Origin: REEB95 sp035934995
GTDB taxonomy: Bacteria; Pseudomonadota; Alphaproteobacteria; ATCC43930; CGMCC-115725
Length of the DNA: 64,000 nucleotides
Assembly (NCBI GenBank): GCA_035934995.1
Contig: DASYXI010000020.1
Location: 62,001 to 126,000, forward strand
Direction: 5' to 3'
Under the pieces are notes generated by a model. The model ran no database searches. It worked only from the letters and a program-made list of their open reading frames with translations, and was not told the origin of the DNA. This document shows, piece by piece, positions 44,086-53,002 of this stretch. The position numbers and the translations under genes were made by a program. Numbering within the stretch: position 1 is the stretch's first letter; each line of letters begins with the position of its first letter.

Positions 44086-44976
44086 ATGGCTCAAAGTTCC
44101 GACATGCAGAAGACGCTGAAAGCGCCGATCCATTGCCGTGGGATCGGGCTGCATTCGGGTGCGCACGTCGAAATGACGCTGCGCCCGGCCGCGCCCGATT
44201 CCGGCATCCGCTTCTATCGCAGCGACCGCAATACCGAAATCGCCGCCGACTGGCGCAACGTCGTCGACTCGCCGTTGTGCACGACCTTGACGAACAGCAA
44301 GGGCGATTCGGTGGGCACGATCGAGCATCTGATGGCGGCGCTGGCCGGCCTCGAGGTCGACAATGTCATGGTCGAGCTCGACGGGCCGGAAATTCCGGCG
44401 ATGGACGGCAGCGCGTCGCCCTTCGTCTTCCTCATCGAATGCGCCGGCCTGACCGTGCAGGATGCGCCGCGTCGCGTCATCCGGGTGCTCAAGCCGGTTT
44501 CCGTCGGCACCCCGGGCAAGTCGGCGGTGCTGGCGCCGCGCGATCAGTTTGCGGTTAGCTTCGCCATCGATTTCGCGTCCAGCGCCATCCGGCGCCAGGA
44601 ATTGACGCTGTCGCCCTGCCCCGCCACGTTCAAGCACGAGCTTAGCGCCGCGCGAACCTTCGGCTTCCTCGACGAGGTCGAGCGCATGCGCGAGGCCGGG
44701 CTGGCCCGCGGCGGTTCGCTCGACAACGCCGTGGTCGTTGCCGGCGATCGCGTGCTGAATGAGGAAGGCTTGCGCTACGTCGATGAGTTCGTCCGCCACA
44801 AGATGCTGGATGCGATCGGCGATCTCTATCTGGCGGGCGCCCCGTTGCTCGGCCATTTCCACGGCACACGCTCGGGTCACGCACTCAACCGCCAGCTTCT
44901 GGCGGCGCTCTTCGCCGATCGTACGGCGTGGTGCTACGCCGGTACCGAGCAGGCGCCGGCCGCCGCGGTCGCCTAG
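44086..44976 (+). CDS. lpxC: UDP-3-O-acyl-N-acetylglucosamine deacetylase
   Basis: A 296-residue zinc enzyme making the committed step of lipid A synthesis, showing the organism has a Gram-negative outer membrane. Family blocks are PIHCRGIGLHSGAHVEMTLRPA, TIEHLMAALAGLEVDNVMVELDGPEIPAMDGSASPFV, RTFGFLDEVE(R), NEEGLRYVDEFVRHKMLDAIGDLYLAG and the late HFHGTRSGHALN; the two HxxHxD-type ligands are present. The start is ATG 44086; the frame opens at TTG 44059. The 178-bp gap after ftsZ is the longest inside the cluster and may hold its own promoter. Confidence 0.96.
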   Translation: MAQSSDMQKTLKAPIHCRGIGLHSGAHVEMTLRPAAPDSGIRFYRSDRNTEIAADWRNVVDSPLCTTLTNSKGDSVGTIEHLMAALAGLEVDNVMVELDGPEIPAMDGSASPFVFLIECAGLTVQDAPRRVIRVLKPVSVGTPGKSAVLAPRDQFAVSFAIDFASSAIRRQELTLSPCPATFKHELSAARTFGFLDEVERMREAGLARGGSLDNAVVVAGDRVLNEEGLRYVDEFVRHKMLDAIGDLYLAGAPLLGHFHGTRSGHALNRQLLAALFADRTAWCYAGTEQAPAAAVA

Positions 44977-45056
44977 GCCGACTCGGCCTCAAACCTAGCC
45001 TTCACCGCTCGGTCCCCGTTTTCTCGCGCCGGCCCACCATGGTATAAGGACGGGTC

Positions 45057-45938
45057 GTGGGATCTCTTAGTCAATTCAGGCGAACGGCGGCGGGCGGCTA
45101 CGCGGCTGCCCTGATCGGCAGCGTGCTGCTTGCGCTCGCTCTGTCCGGGTGCTCCAGCGACGACAAGAACGATAAGTACGTCGAGAAGCCGGTCGACGAA
45201 CTCTACAACTCGGCGATGGATCTGCTGGCGAACGAAGATTATTCCAAGGCCGCCGACGCATTCGACCAAGTCGAGCAACAGCATCCTTATTCGGTCTGGG
45301 CGACGCGGGCGCAGCTGATGTCGGCCTATACGCTTTACCAAGGCAGTAAATACGACGATTCGATCGTCGCCGCCGACCGCTATATCCAGCTGCATCCGGG
45401 CAATCGCGACGTCGCTTATGCGTATTACCTCAAGGCGCTCGACTATTACGTCCAGATCGAGGATGTCGGCCGCGACCAAAAGACCACCGAGCAGGCGATG
45501 CAGGCGCTCCAAGAGGTCGTGCGCCGCTTCCCCAACACGCCGTACGCACGCGACGCGCACCTCAAGATCGACTTGGCGCGCGATCATCTCGCCGGCAAGG
45601 AGATGGAGATCGGGCGCTGGTACGAGAAGCAGGGCTATTACCTGGCGGCGCTCAATCGGTTCAAGACGGTGGTCGACAAGTACCAGACGACCACCCACGC
45701 CCCCGAAGCGCTCGAGCGTTTGACCGAGTGCTATCTGGCGCTCGGCCTCAAGGACGAGGCCAAACGCACCGCCGCGGTGCTCGGCTACAACTATCCGGGC
45801 AGTCCGTGGTACGCTGCCACCTATACGCTCGTGACCGGCCAGGAAGTCGCGGTCAACGGCAGCGCTACGCCACCAGCCGCGGCGAACAACAAAGATAATC
45901 AAGGCTGGTTCGGCAAGATGCTGAGCGTCGTCTTTTAG
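45057..45938 (+). CDS. bamD: Outer membrane assembly lipoprotein BamD
   Basis: A 293-residue lipoprotein of the BAM complex that folds beta-barrel proteins into the outer membrane. The lipobox is LALSGC with Cys32. Five TPR-like helix pairs follow, beginning PVDELYNSAMDLLANEDYSKAADAFDQVEQQHPYSVWATRAQLM, with GNRDVAYAYYLKALDYY and KEMEIGRWYEKQGYYLAALNRF typical of BamD (ComL). The start is GTG at 45057 with AAGGA seven bases upstream. Its position after lpxC is typical of alphaproteobacteria. Confidence 0.95.
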   Translation: MGSLSQFRRTAAGGYAAALIGSVLLALALSGCSSDDKNDKYVEKPVDELYNSAMDLLANEDYSKAADAFDQVEQQHPYSVWATRAQLMSAYTLYQGSKYDDSIVAADRYIQLHPGNRDVAYAYYLKALDYYVQIEDVGRDQKTTEQAMQALQEVVRRFPNTPYARDAHLKIDLARDHLAGKEMEIGRWYEKQGYYLAALNRFKTVVDKYQTTTHAPEALERLTECYLALGLKDEAKRTAAVLGYNYPGSPWYAATYTLVTGQEVAVNGSATPPAAANNKDNQGWFGKMLSVVF

Positions 45939-46002
45939 ACGAGTCGCATCGCCTCCGGCCCCGCTGGCCTCGGCCGGTGCGCGGCGATATCATTTCGCTT
46001 CC

Positions 46003-47676
46003 ATGCTGATCAGCCTTTCCATCCGCGACGTCGTGCTGATCGACCGGCTCGATCTTTCATTCCGGCCGGGTTTATGCGTGCTGACCGGCGAGACCGGCGC
46101 CGGAAAATCCATCCTTTTGGACGCGCTTGGCCTGGCGCTCGGCGTGCGCGCCGAAAGCGGACTGGTGCGCCGCGGCGCCGAACAAGCGACCGTGAGCGCC
46201 GAGTTCACCTTGCCGGCCAAGCATCCGGCACGGGCCGCCCTGCAAGATGCCGGCGTCACCGTCGATGACGACACGCTGGTGCTGCGCCGGATGGTCGGCG
46301 GCGACGGCCGCAGTCGTGCCTTCATCGCCGACCAGCCGGTGAGCGTGGCCTTGCTGCGCCAGATTGGCGAGGCCTTGGTCGAGATCGAAGGCCAGTTCGC
46401 CCAGCGCGGCTTGCTCGATCCCGCGACGCACCGTGATGCGCTCGACGCCTACGGCGTCGGCGAAGCCGACAGCCGGACGCTAGCCGACGCCTGGCAAACC
46501 TGGCGCGCCACCGTTGCCGACCACGAAGCCGCGGCGCAACGGTTCCAGGCGGCGCAAGCCGAAGAAGCGTTTCTGCGGCATGCAATGACCGAACTCGACT
46601 CGTTCGACCCGAAGGCGGGCGAAGAAACCAGCCTGGCCGACGAACGCGCCTTGATGCAGAACCGCGAGCGGCTAACCGAAGCGCTGGAAGCGGCGCTCGC
46701 CGAACTTGCCGGCGAACGCGGCGGCGAGCGCGCGTTGCAGGCGGCGTTGCGCCAGGTCGCGCGCGTCAAGGATAAGGCCGGCGGGCGGCTCGACGCCGCG
46801 GCGGCCGCGCTCGAACGCGCCGCCGTCGAAGCGCGCGAAGCCGCGACCGCGCTCGAAGATCAGGTCCGCACGCTCGGCGGCGATACGAATCGCTTGGAGC
46901 AGATCGAAGAGCGGCTGTTCGCGCTTCGTGCGCTGGCGCGCAAGCACAATGTGTCGGTCGACGGCTTGGCCGGATTACGGGCCGAGATCGGTGCCAAGCT
47001 CGGTGCGCTCGAGGCCGGCGGCGACGGCGTCACCGCGCTCAAGCGCGCCGCCGATGCTGCCCGCGAGGCGTACCTCAAGGCCGCAGACAAGATCTCGGCC
47101 GCGCGCCGTGCCGCCACCGCCAAGCTCGATCCGGCGGTGATGAAGGAATTGAAGCCCCTCAAGCTCGAAAAGGCGCGTTTCGCCACGGTACTGACTGCGC
47201 TCGGCGAGGCCGAATGGGGTCCGCACGGCCGCGAACGGGTTCATTTTGAAGTGGCTACGAACCCGGGCGCGCCGGCCGGGCCTTTGGCCAAGGTGGCGTC
47301 GGGCGGCGAGCTGTCGCGTTTCATGCTGGCGCTCAAGGTCGTGCTGGCGCGCACCTCGCCGGTGCCGACCCTGGTTTTCGACGAAGTCGACAGCGGCATT
47401 GGCGGCGCGGTCGCGGCGGCGGTCGGCGACCGCCTCCATCGCCTCGGCCAGGAGCTCCAGGTCCTGGTCGTCACCCATTCGCCGCAGGTCGCGGCGCGCG
47501 GCGCGCATCACTGGCGGGTCGAGAAGAGTCAGGCAGCACAGAAGACATCGACCCGCGTCGAAGAACTGTCGGCCGACGCGCGGCGCGAGGAAATCGCGCG
47601 CATGCTGTCGGGCGCGTCGATCACCGCCGAAGCCCGCGCCGCCGCCGCCTCGCTGATGGCCGGAGCGCGGGCGTGA
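46003..47676 (+). CDS. recN: DNA repair ATPase RecN
   Basis: A 557-residue SMC-like protein acting in double-strand break repair. The N-terminus has MLISLSIRDVVLIDRLDL and Walker A LTGETGAGKSILLDALGLALG. Antiparallel coiled coils (about 160-360) flank a short hinge. The C-terminal head carries KVASGGELSRFMLALKVVL and Walker B PTLVFDEVDSGIGG. The start is ATG 46003 after a 64-bp gap. It is joined to ligA by a GTGA overlap. Confidence 0.96.
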   Translation: MLISLSIRDVVLIDRLDLSFRPGLCVLTGETGAGKSILLDALGLALGVRAESGLVRRGAEQATVSAEFTLPAKHPARAALQDAGVTVDDDTLVLRRMVGGDGRSRAFIADQPVSVALLRQIGEALVEIEGQFAQRGLLDPATHRDALDAYGVGEADSRTLADAWQTWRATVADHEAAAQRFQAAQAEEAFLRHAMTELDSFDPKAGEETSLADERALMQNRERLTEALEAALAELAGERGGERALQAALRQVARVKDKAGGRLDAAAAALERAAVEAREAATALEDQVRTLGGDTNRLEQIEERLFALRALARKHNVSVDGLAGLRAEIGAKLGALEAGGDGVTALKRAADAAREAYLKAADKISAARRAATAKLDPAVMKELKPLKLEKARFATVLTALGEAEWGPHGRERVHFEVATNPGAPAGPLAKVASGGELSRFMLALKVVLARTSPVPTLVFDEVDSGIGGAVAAAVGDRLHRLGQELQVLVVTHSPQVAARGAHHWRVEKSQAAQKTSTRVEELSADARREEIARMLSGASITAEARAAAASLMAGARA

Positions 47677-49772
47677 GCCGCGCGTTATCGGGGGAAACCG
47701 CAGTCGACAAGCTCAGCCCAGCCGAAGCCAAGGCGGAGCTGAAGCGTCTTGCCGCGGAAATCGCGCAACACGACAAGCTCTATCACCAGAAAGACGCACC
47801 CGAGATCGCCGACGCCGATTACGACGCGCTGCGCCGGCGCAATACCGCGATCGAGGCGCGCTTTCCCGATCTCGTCCGTGCCGACAGCCCGTCGAAACGC
47901 GTCGGCGCGCCGCCCGCCGGCGGTTTTGCCAAGGTGCGCCACGCGCACGCGATGTTGTCGCTGGAAAATGCGATGAACGACGACGAGGTTCGCGAATTCT
48001 TCCAAGGCGTGCGCAATTTCTTCCGCGACCCCAAGGACGTGGCACGCGTTGAGCCGGACACGATCGCCATCATGGCCGAGCCCAAGATCGACGGCCTCTC
48101 CTGCTCGCTGCGCTACGAAAAAGGCCGTCTGGTGCTCGGCGCCACCCGCGGCGACGGCGTCACCGGCGAGGACGTGACCGCGAACATCCGGACCGTGAAA
48201 ACCGTGCCTCAGGAACTGAAAGGCAAGGGCTGGCCCGACACGATTGAGGTGCGGGGCGAAGTCTATTTCGTGAAGCACCTATTCGCCGAACTGAACGCCG
48301 AGCGGGTCAAGGCGGGCGAGCCCGCCTTCGCCAACCCGCGCAACGCCGCCGCGGGATCGCTGCGTCAGCTCGACCCCGCCATCACCGCGACGCGGCCGTT
48401 GTATTTCTTCGCCTATGCCTGGGGCGAAGCCAGCAAAGGCTTCGCCCATTCCCATTCCGACGCATTGGCCAAGTTCAAGGAATGGGGCTTCGCCATCAAT
48501 CCGCTCTCCAAGCTTTGTCACGGCGTCGACGCGGCGCTGAACGTGCACGCGAAGCTGGCCGAACAGCGCGCCAACCTCGATTACGACATCGACGGCGTCG
48601 TCTATAAGGTCAACGACCTCGATCTGGAGGAACGGCTGGGCTTTGTCAGTCGCGCGCCGCGCTGGGCGATCGCCCATAAATTCCCCGCCGAACAAGCGCG
48701 TACGGTGCTGAAGGCGATCGAGATCCAAGTCGGCCGCCAGGGCACGCTGACGCCGGTGGCCAAGCTGGAGCCTGTGACGGTCGGGGGCGTCGTGGTCAGC
48801 AACGCTACGCTGCACAACGAGGACGAGATCGCGCGCAAGGACGTGCGCGTGGGCGATACCGTGATCGTGCAACGCGCCGGCGACGTCATTCCGCAGATCG
48901 TCGGCGTGGTCGAGGACGCGGCGCACGCGAAGCGGCCCAAATACAAGTTTCCGCACGAATGCCCGGAATGCGGTAGCCCCGCCGTCCGCGAGGAAGGCGA
49001 AGCGGCTTGGCGCTGCACCAACCTCACCTGCCCGGCTCAGGCGGTGGAGCGCTTGAAGCATTTCGTGTCGCGGGATGCCTTCGATATCGAAGGCATGGGC
49101 GAAAAGCATATCGCCGAATTCTGGCAGGACAAGCTGATCCGCAGCCCGACTGACATTTTCCGCCTAAAAGCCGAGCAGATCGAGGAACGCGAAGGCTGGG
49201 GCAAATTGAGCGCACAGAAACTGATCGCCGCCATCGCATCGCGCAAAACCATGCCGCTCGACCGCTTCATTTATGCCCTCGGCATTCCCCAGACCGGCGA
49301 GGCGACCGCCAAGCTCCTGGCGCGGCACTACCGCAGCTTCACCCGCTTTCGCGCGGCGATGACCGCGGCCAAGGACAAGGACAGCGCGGCCTGGCCGGAG
49401 CTGTTGAACCTGCACGGCATCGGCGAGGATACCGCTGCCGACGTCGTGGGATTCTTTGGCGAGAGACATAACCGCAAGGTTCTGGACGAGCTCGAAGCCG
49501 AGATCGACATCAACGATTACGCGGCACCCGCCGCCGGCAATGCGCCGCTGGCAGGCAAGACCATCGTTTTCACCGGCGAATTGCAGGCCATGTCGCGCAA
49601 AGAAGCCACCACCCGCGCCGAAGCGCTGGGCGCGACCGTCACCTCAAGCGTTTCAGCCAAGACGAGCTATGTCGTGGTAGGAGCGGCGCCCGGGTCCAAG
49701 GCCACCAAGGCCAAGGCGCTCGGCGTCCAGATGCTGACTGAAGATGAATGGCTGAAGCTGGCGCGGGGTTAG
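47673..49772 (+). CDS. ligA: NAD-dependent DNA ligase
   Basis: A 699-residue enzyme sealing nicks using NAD+. The adenylation motif is AEPKIDGLSCSLRYEKGRL with the catalytic Lys. Other blocks are YEAEYDAL-like DADYDALRRR, VRGEVYF, GYVSRAPRWAIAHKFP-like GFVSRAPRWAIAHKFPAEQA and VQRAGDVIPQI. The zinc finger is CPECGSP...CTNLTCPAQ, helix-hairpin-helix repeats follow, and a BRCT domain ends the protein (GKTIVFTGELQAMSRKEATTRAEALGA). The start is GTG 47673. It is the last gene of the long plus-strand run; the next gene converges 6 bp later. Confidence 0.97.
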   Translation: MSRALSGETAVDKLSPAEAKAELKRLAAEIAQHDKLYHQKDAPEIADADYDALRRRNTAIEARFPDLVRADSPSKRVGAPPAGGFAKVRHAHAMLSLENAMNDDEVREFFQGVRNFFRDPKDVARVEPDTIAIMAEPKIDGLSCSLRYEKGRLVLGATRGDGVTGEDVTANIRTVKTVPQELKGKGWPDTIEVRGEVYFVKHLFAELNAERVKAGEPAFANPRNAAAGSLRQLDPAITATRPLYFFAYAWGEASKGFAHSHSDALAKFKEWGFAINPLSKLCHGVDAALNVHAKLAEQRANLDYDIDGVVYKVNDLDLEERLGFVSRAPRWAIAHKFPAEQARTVLKAIEIQVGRQGTLTPVAKLEPVTVGGVVVSNATLHNEDEIARKDVRVGDTVIVQRAGDVIPQIVGVVEDAAHAKRPKYKFPHECPECGSPAVREEGEAAWRCTNLTCPAQAVERLKHFVSRDAFDIEGMGEKHIAEFWQDKLIRSPTDIFRLKAEQIEEREGWGKLSAQKLIAAIASRKTMPLDRFIYALGIPQTGEATAKLLARHYRSFTRFRAAMTAAKDKDSAAWPELLNLHGIGEDTAADVVGFFGERHNRKVLDELEAEIDINDYAAPAAGNAPLAGKTIVFTGELQAMSRKEATTRAEALGATVTSSVSAKTSYVVVGAAPGSKATKAKALGVQMLTEDEWLKLARG

Positions 49773-49778
49773 CCGCGC

Positions 49779-50699
49779 TCACACCACGACGCGCATTTTC
49801 TCGCGCTCGGGCTTCTTTTCCGCGAAGCCGGAGACGGTCGGCAACGAGCCCCACATGTCGAGGGCATAGCGCTCGAACGGGAACTGGCGCGGGCGATAAG
49901 TCGCCTCGTCCTCGGGCATGATGTGCTTCACGCCCACCGAATACTCGAACACCATCCCGTCCGGCCCTTCGAAATAGACCATCATCGCGCCCGAAAGCGG
50001 ATGGCGGCCGGGACCGAAGACGATGTTGACGTTGCGTTCCTTGAGGAAATACCAGGAGCGCATCACGTCATCGATGTCCTCGACCTGGTGATTGATGTGC
50101 TGGATGCCCGGCCGCGTCGTCGGGAACAGCACCACCGAGTGATGCGCGGTGTGGATGCGGAACAGCGGCGTGTCGCCGAGCCAGTCGGAGACGCGGGCGT
50201 TGAACACCGTCGTCCAGAATTTTTCGTCGCGCTTCGGATCGGTGGTGTTGAGGCCTATATGGCTGAAATGGGTGATGCCGGCGTCGCGGCCTGGGAAATA
50301 GCGCACGCCACTGTTGTAAGGCCGCGCCAGGATTTCGATTTTGTTGCCGGTCGGATCCTGTGTCGCGATGAACGCCTTGACTCGCCGCTGATCGCTCTCG
50401 TCCTTGGTGCCGAGCCGCACCGGATATTTGGCGTTGTCGAGTTCGGCGCCAACCTTGTCAAGATCGTCCGCATGCTTGAGCTCGAAGCCGATGGTGTGAT
50501 CGGCCGGATCGCCCTCGAAATAGGCGAGCGTGTGGTCGCGCGTGTCGCCGCGTACCGCCACCTTATCGCTCTTGAAGTAGGCCCACTTGCCTTCCTTGGC
50601 GGCGAGCTCGAGCCCGACAACTTTGGTGGCGAAGGCGATCGCCGTATCGAGATCGCGGGTCCCCATGCGGACGTAACGGATGTCGTGCAGATGGATCAT
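49779..50699 (-). CDS. VOC-family extradiol (type I) dioxygenase-like protein
   Basis: A 306-residue two-domain vicinal-oxygen-chelate protein. The C-terminal domain holds predicted Fe(II) ligands His147 (FSHIGL), a His at 201/204 (QHINHQVED) and Glu252 (MVFEYSVG), as in BphC-type dioxygenases. The N-terminal domain (LHDIRYVRMGTRDLDTAIAFATKVVGLELAA) is a VOC repeat without the full ligand set. Ring cleavage of a catechol-like substrate is likely but the substrate is unknown. The isolated gene lacks pathway neighbours. The start is ATG 50699, and it converges with ligA. Confidence 0.85.
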   Translation of the reverse strand: MIHLHDIRYVRMGTRDLDTAIAFATKVVGLELAAKEGKWAYFKSDKVAVRGDTRDHTLAYFEGDPADHTIGFELKHADDLDKVGAELDNAKYPVRLGTKDESDQRRVKAFIATQDPTGNKIEILARPYNSGVRYFPGRDAGITHFSHIGLNTTDPKRDEKFWTTVFNARVSDWLGDTPLFRIHTAHHSVVLFPTTRPGIQHINHQVEDIDDVMRSWYFLKERNVNIVFGPGRHPLSGAMMVYFEGPDGMVFEYSVGVKHIMPEDEATYRPRQFPFERYALDMWGSLPTVSGFAEKKPEREKMRVVV

Positions 50700-50738
50700 G
50701 GCGTTCCTCGCAAGCCTTGGATCATTGTGCCACAGCCC

Positions 50739-52571
50739 TCAGGCGCTGGACAGCCGCCGGGTCGCCGCTTCCAACCAGGCGGCGGTTTCCTTATCCACCA
50801 AGGGCGTGAGCTCCGTCCGCACCCGCGCGTGATAGGCGTCGATCCAGGCAACCTCCGTGGCGTCGAGCAAAGCCGGTTCGATCAGCGCGCGGTCGTAGGG
50901 CGCCAGCGTCAGTGTCTCAAAACCGAGCATCGGCTTGCCGTTCGTGTTGGCACCTTGGATGGGCGTCACCACGATGAGGTTCTCGATGCGGATGCCGTAT
51001 TCGCCGGTTTTGTAATAGCCGGGCTCGTCCGAGACGATCATGCCAGGCAACAGCGGCTGCGCGTTCGGCGTCTTGGCGATGCGCTGCGGCCCTTCGTGCA
51101 CACCGAGATAAGAGCCGACGCCGTGGCCGGTGCCGTGATCGTAGTCCAAACCTGCTTCCCAGAGCGGCGTGCGCGCCAGCGTATCGAGCTGCGAGCCCGT
51201 GGTGCCCTGCGGAAACCGGCACGCGGCCAGCGCGATATGGCCTTTGAGCACGCGGGTGAAGCGGTCGCGCATCTCGGCTGACGGCTTGCCGATGGCGACG
51301 GTGCGCGTGACGTCGGTGGTGCCGTCGAGATACTGCGCGCCGGAATCGACCAGATAGAGCATGCCGGATTCGAGCCGCCGCTCGCTCTCGCGCGACGCGC
51401 GATAATGGACGATCGCGCCGTTGGCACCGGCGCCGGAAATCGTCGGAAAGCTCAACCCCTTGAAATGCTCGCCCGTACTGCGGAACTGTTCGAGCCGATC
51501 GGACGCGGCGATTTCCGTCAGCTTGCCGCCCGGCGCCTCTCGGGCGAGCCACGCCAGAAACCGTGTCAGCGCCGCGCCGTCGCGCCGGTGTGCCTGCCGG
51601 GTGCCCGCAAGCTCGGCAGCGTTCTTGCACGCCTTCGGGAGCTGGCACGGATCGGCGCCGCGCTGGATGGTTGCACCGGCCTCGCTCAGCCGATCGAAGA
51701 TCCAAGAGGCGCAGGTGGCCGGATCAGCAAGCACGCGCTTCTTGGCTTTGCCGAACGCCGCCAGTGCCACACTTAGCTGGGCGGGCTCGCTATGGCGGAC
51801 CTGATTGCCGAGATGCCGCGCCATTCCGGACGAGAGCTTACGCTTGTCGATGAACAGATCGACCGAAGCGTCGGCATGGAGGATGGCGAACGACAACGGC
51901 AGCGGCGAATATTCGACGTCGCCGCCGCGGATATTGAGCAGCCACGCGATCGAATCCGGCGCGGTCAGCACCGCGGCGTCGAGCTTGTCGGACGCGAGGC
52001 GCTGCGCCAGCGCGCGACGCTTGTCGTCGCTGCTCTTGCCCGCGAATTCAAGCGGATGCGGCACCGCCGGCGCTATCGGCGGTGCTGGCCGATCTTGCCA
52101 GACCGCATCGACGGGATTACCGGCGAGCGGCGCCAGCTTGCCGCCGGCGCGAACGCAGGCGGCGCGATAGCGCTCCATCTCGCCCGGCGTCAGCAGCCAC
52201 GGATCGTAGGCGAGCGTCTCACCCGCTTTCAGGTTGGCGGCAATCCAATCGGTCGCCGGCTGCTCGACCAAGTGACGGCGCTCATAGAGCGCACCATCGA
52301 CCTGCGCCTCGGCCTGGAGCGTGTAGCGGCCATCGACGAACACCGCCGCCTTGTCGCGTAGCACAACCGCGAGCCCGGCCGAGCCGGTGAAGCCGGTCAG
52401 CCACCCCAGGCGTGCGGCCGACGGCGGCACGTATTCGCCCTGATGCTCGTCGGCACGCGGCACGATGAAGCCGGCAACGCCTTGGCGCGTCAGCTCGGCG
52501 CGCAGCCGAGCGAGTTTCTCGGCGCTGGATTCCTTGGCCGGCATCTCGCCGCTGATCTGGCGCGCATCCAT
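50739..52571 (-). CDS. Xaa-Pro aminopeptidase P-family metallopeptidase
   Basis: A 610-residue M24B peptidase. Two creatinase-like N-terminal domains (about 1-310) precede a pita-bread catalytic domain. Metal ligands are visible in LVDSGAQYLDGTTDVTRT (two Asp), GHGVGSYLGVHEGPQ (His), SDEPGYYKTGEYGIRIENL (Glu) and a further Glu in that block. The three-domain length and TGFTGSAG near the start match bacterial aminopeptidase P (PepP2/YkvY type). The frame is open to 52664, but ATG 52571 (MDARQISGEMPAKE) is preferred. A 39-bp gap precedes the VOC gene downstream. Confidence 0.92.
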   Translation of the reverse strand: MDARQISGEMPAKESSAEKLARLRAELTRQGVAGFIVPRADEHQGEYVPPSAARLGWLTGFTGSAGLAVVLRDKAAVFVDGRYTLQAEAQVDGALYERRHLVEQPATDWIAANLKAGETLAYDPWLLTPGEMERYRAACVRAGGKLAPLAGNPVDAVWQDRPAPPIAPAVPHPLEFAGKSSDDKRRALAQRLASDKLDAAVLTAPDSIAWLLNIRGGDVEYSPLPLSFAILHADASVDLFIDKRKLSSGMARHLGNQVRHSEPAQLSVALAAFGKAKKRVLADPATCASWIFDRLSEAGATIQRGADPCQLPKACKNAAELAGTRQAHRRDGAALTRFLAWLAREAPGGKLTEIAASDRLEQFRSTGEHFKGLSFPTISGAGANGAIVHYRASRESERRLESGMLYLVDSGAQYLDGTTDVTRTVAIGKPSAEMRDRFTRVLKGHIALAACRFPQGTTGSQLDTLARTPLWEAGLDYDHGTGHGVGSYLGVHEGPQRIAKTPNAQPLLPGMIVSDEPGYYKTGEYGIRIENLIVVTPIQGANTNGKPMLGFETLTLAPYDRALIEPALLDATEVAWIDAYHARVRTELTPLVDKETAAWLEAATRRLSSA

Positions 52572-52640
52572 GCGGCCGAGAATAGCAAATCGGCCCCGAT
52601 TTACCGTTTCCACCGCCCCGCGATGCGTCGGTCGCGGGCC

Positions 52641-52693
52641 TGGTATACCAATATTGCGCCGCACAATAGGTCGATAAGTATTATCTTTTGTGC
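52641..52693. promoter_or_regulatory. Dyad symmetries upstream of the DUF1127 gene
   Basis: The AT-rich 157-bp divergent gap between the aminopeptidase and DUF1127 genes holds a perfect 10-bp palindrome TGGTATACCA (52641-52650), a shape typical of FadR/GntR-type operators. After it comes a nested inverted repeat: GCACAA (52661-52666) with TTGTGC (52688-52693) around GATAA-GTA-TTATC (52673-52685). A TATTAT -10-like hexamer (52679-52684) falls inside the inner repeat. A regulated promoter is inferred. Confidence 0.4.
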
Positions 52694-52728
52694 AGTGCGA
52701 TAAAGCTTCTAAACCAAGGATTCAAGCC

Positions 52729-52947
52729 ATGTTGAGCCTCATTGGCCAAGCCTCCCGTGCCCTTGCCCGGCGCTATGCGACGTGGCGCGAGCGCCAGCGG
52801 GCCTATGCCGAGCTCGCGTCGCTCGACGACCGGTCGTTGGCGGATATCGGCATCAATCGCGCCGAGATCCCCTATGTGCTGAGCCATCCGCGTCCGGCGC
52901 GCGCGCCGGTCTGGGCGAAGCCCGGCCGGACCTCGCACGCGCACTAA
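52729..52947 (+). CDS. DUF1127 small protein (YjiS-like)
   Basis: A 72-residue Arg-rich protein. The DUF1127 core is RYATWRERQRAYAELASLDDRSLADIGINRAEIPYVL, the usual W-x-x-R-x-R ... L-D-D-R-x-L-x-D-I-G pattern. Some alphaproteobacterial members bind RNA and affect stress or metabolism genes, but this copy is uncharacterised. The frame opens at 52690; ATG 52729 with AAGGA nine bases upstream gives the usual length. The leader contains dyad symmetries (52641-52693) that suggest regulation. The C-terminal ~20 residues are Pro/Arg-rich and variable. Confidence 0.88.
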   Translation: MLSLIGQASRALARRYATWRERQRAYAELASLDDRSLADIGINRAEIPYVLSHPRPARAPVWAKPGRTSHAH

Positions 52948-53002
52948 GCGCGGCTGACCGCCGCCCCTCGCCTTGCCTTCAAATCGGGGGCACAGTAGGG
53001 CG

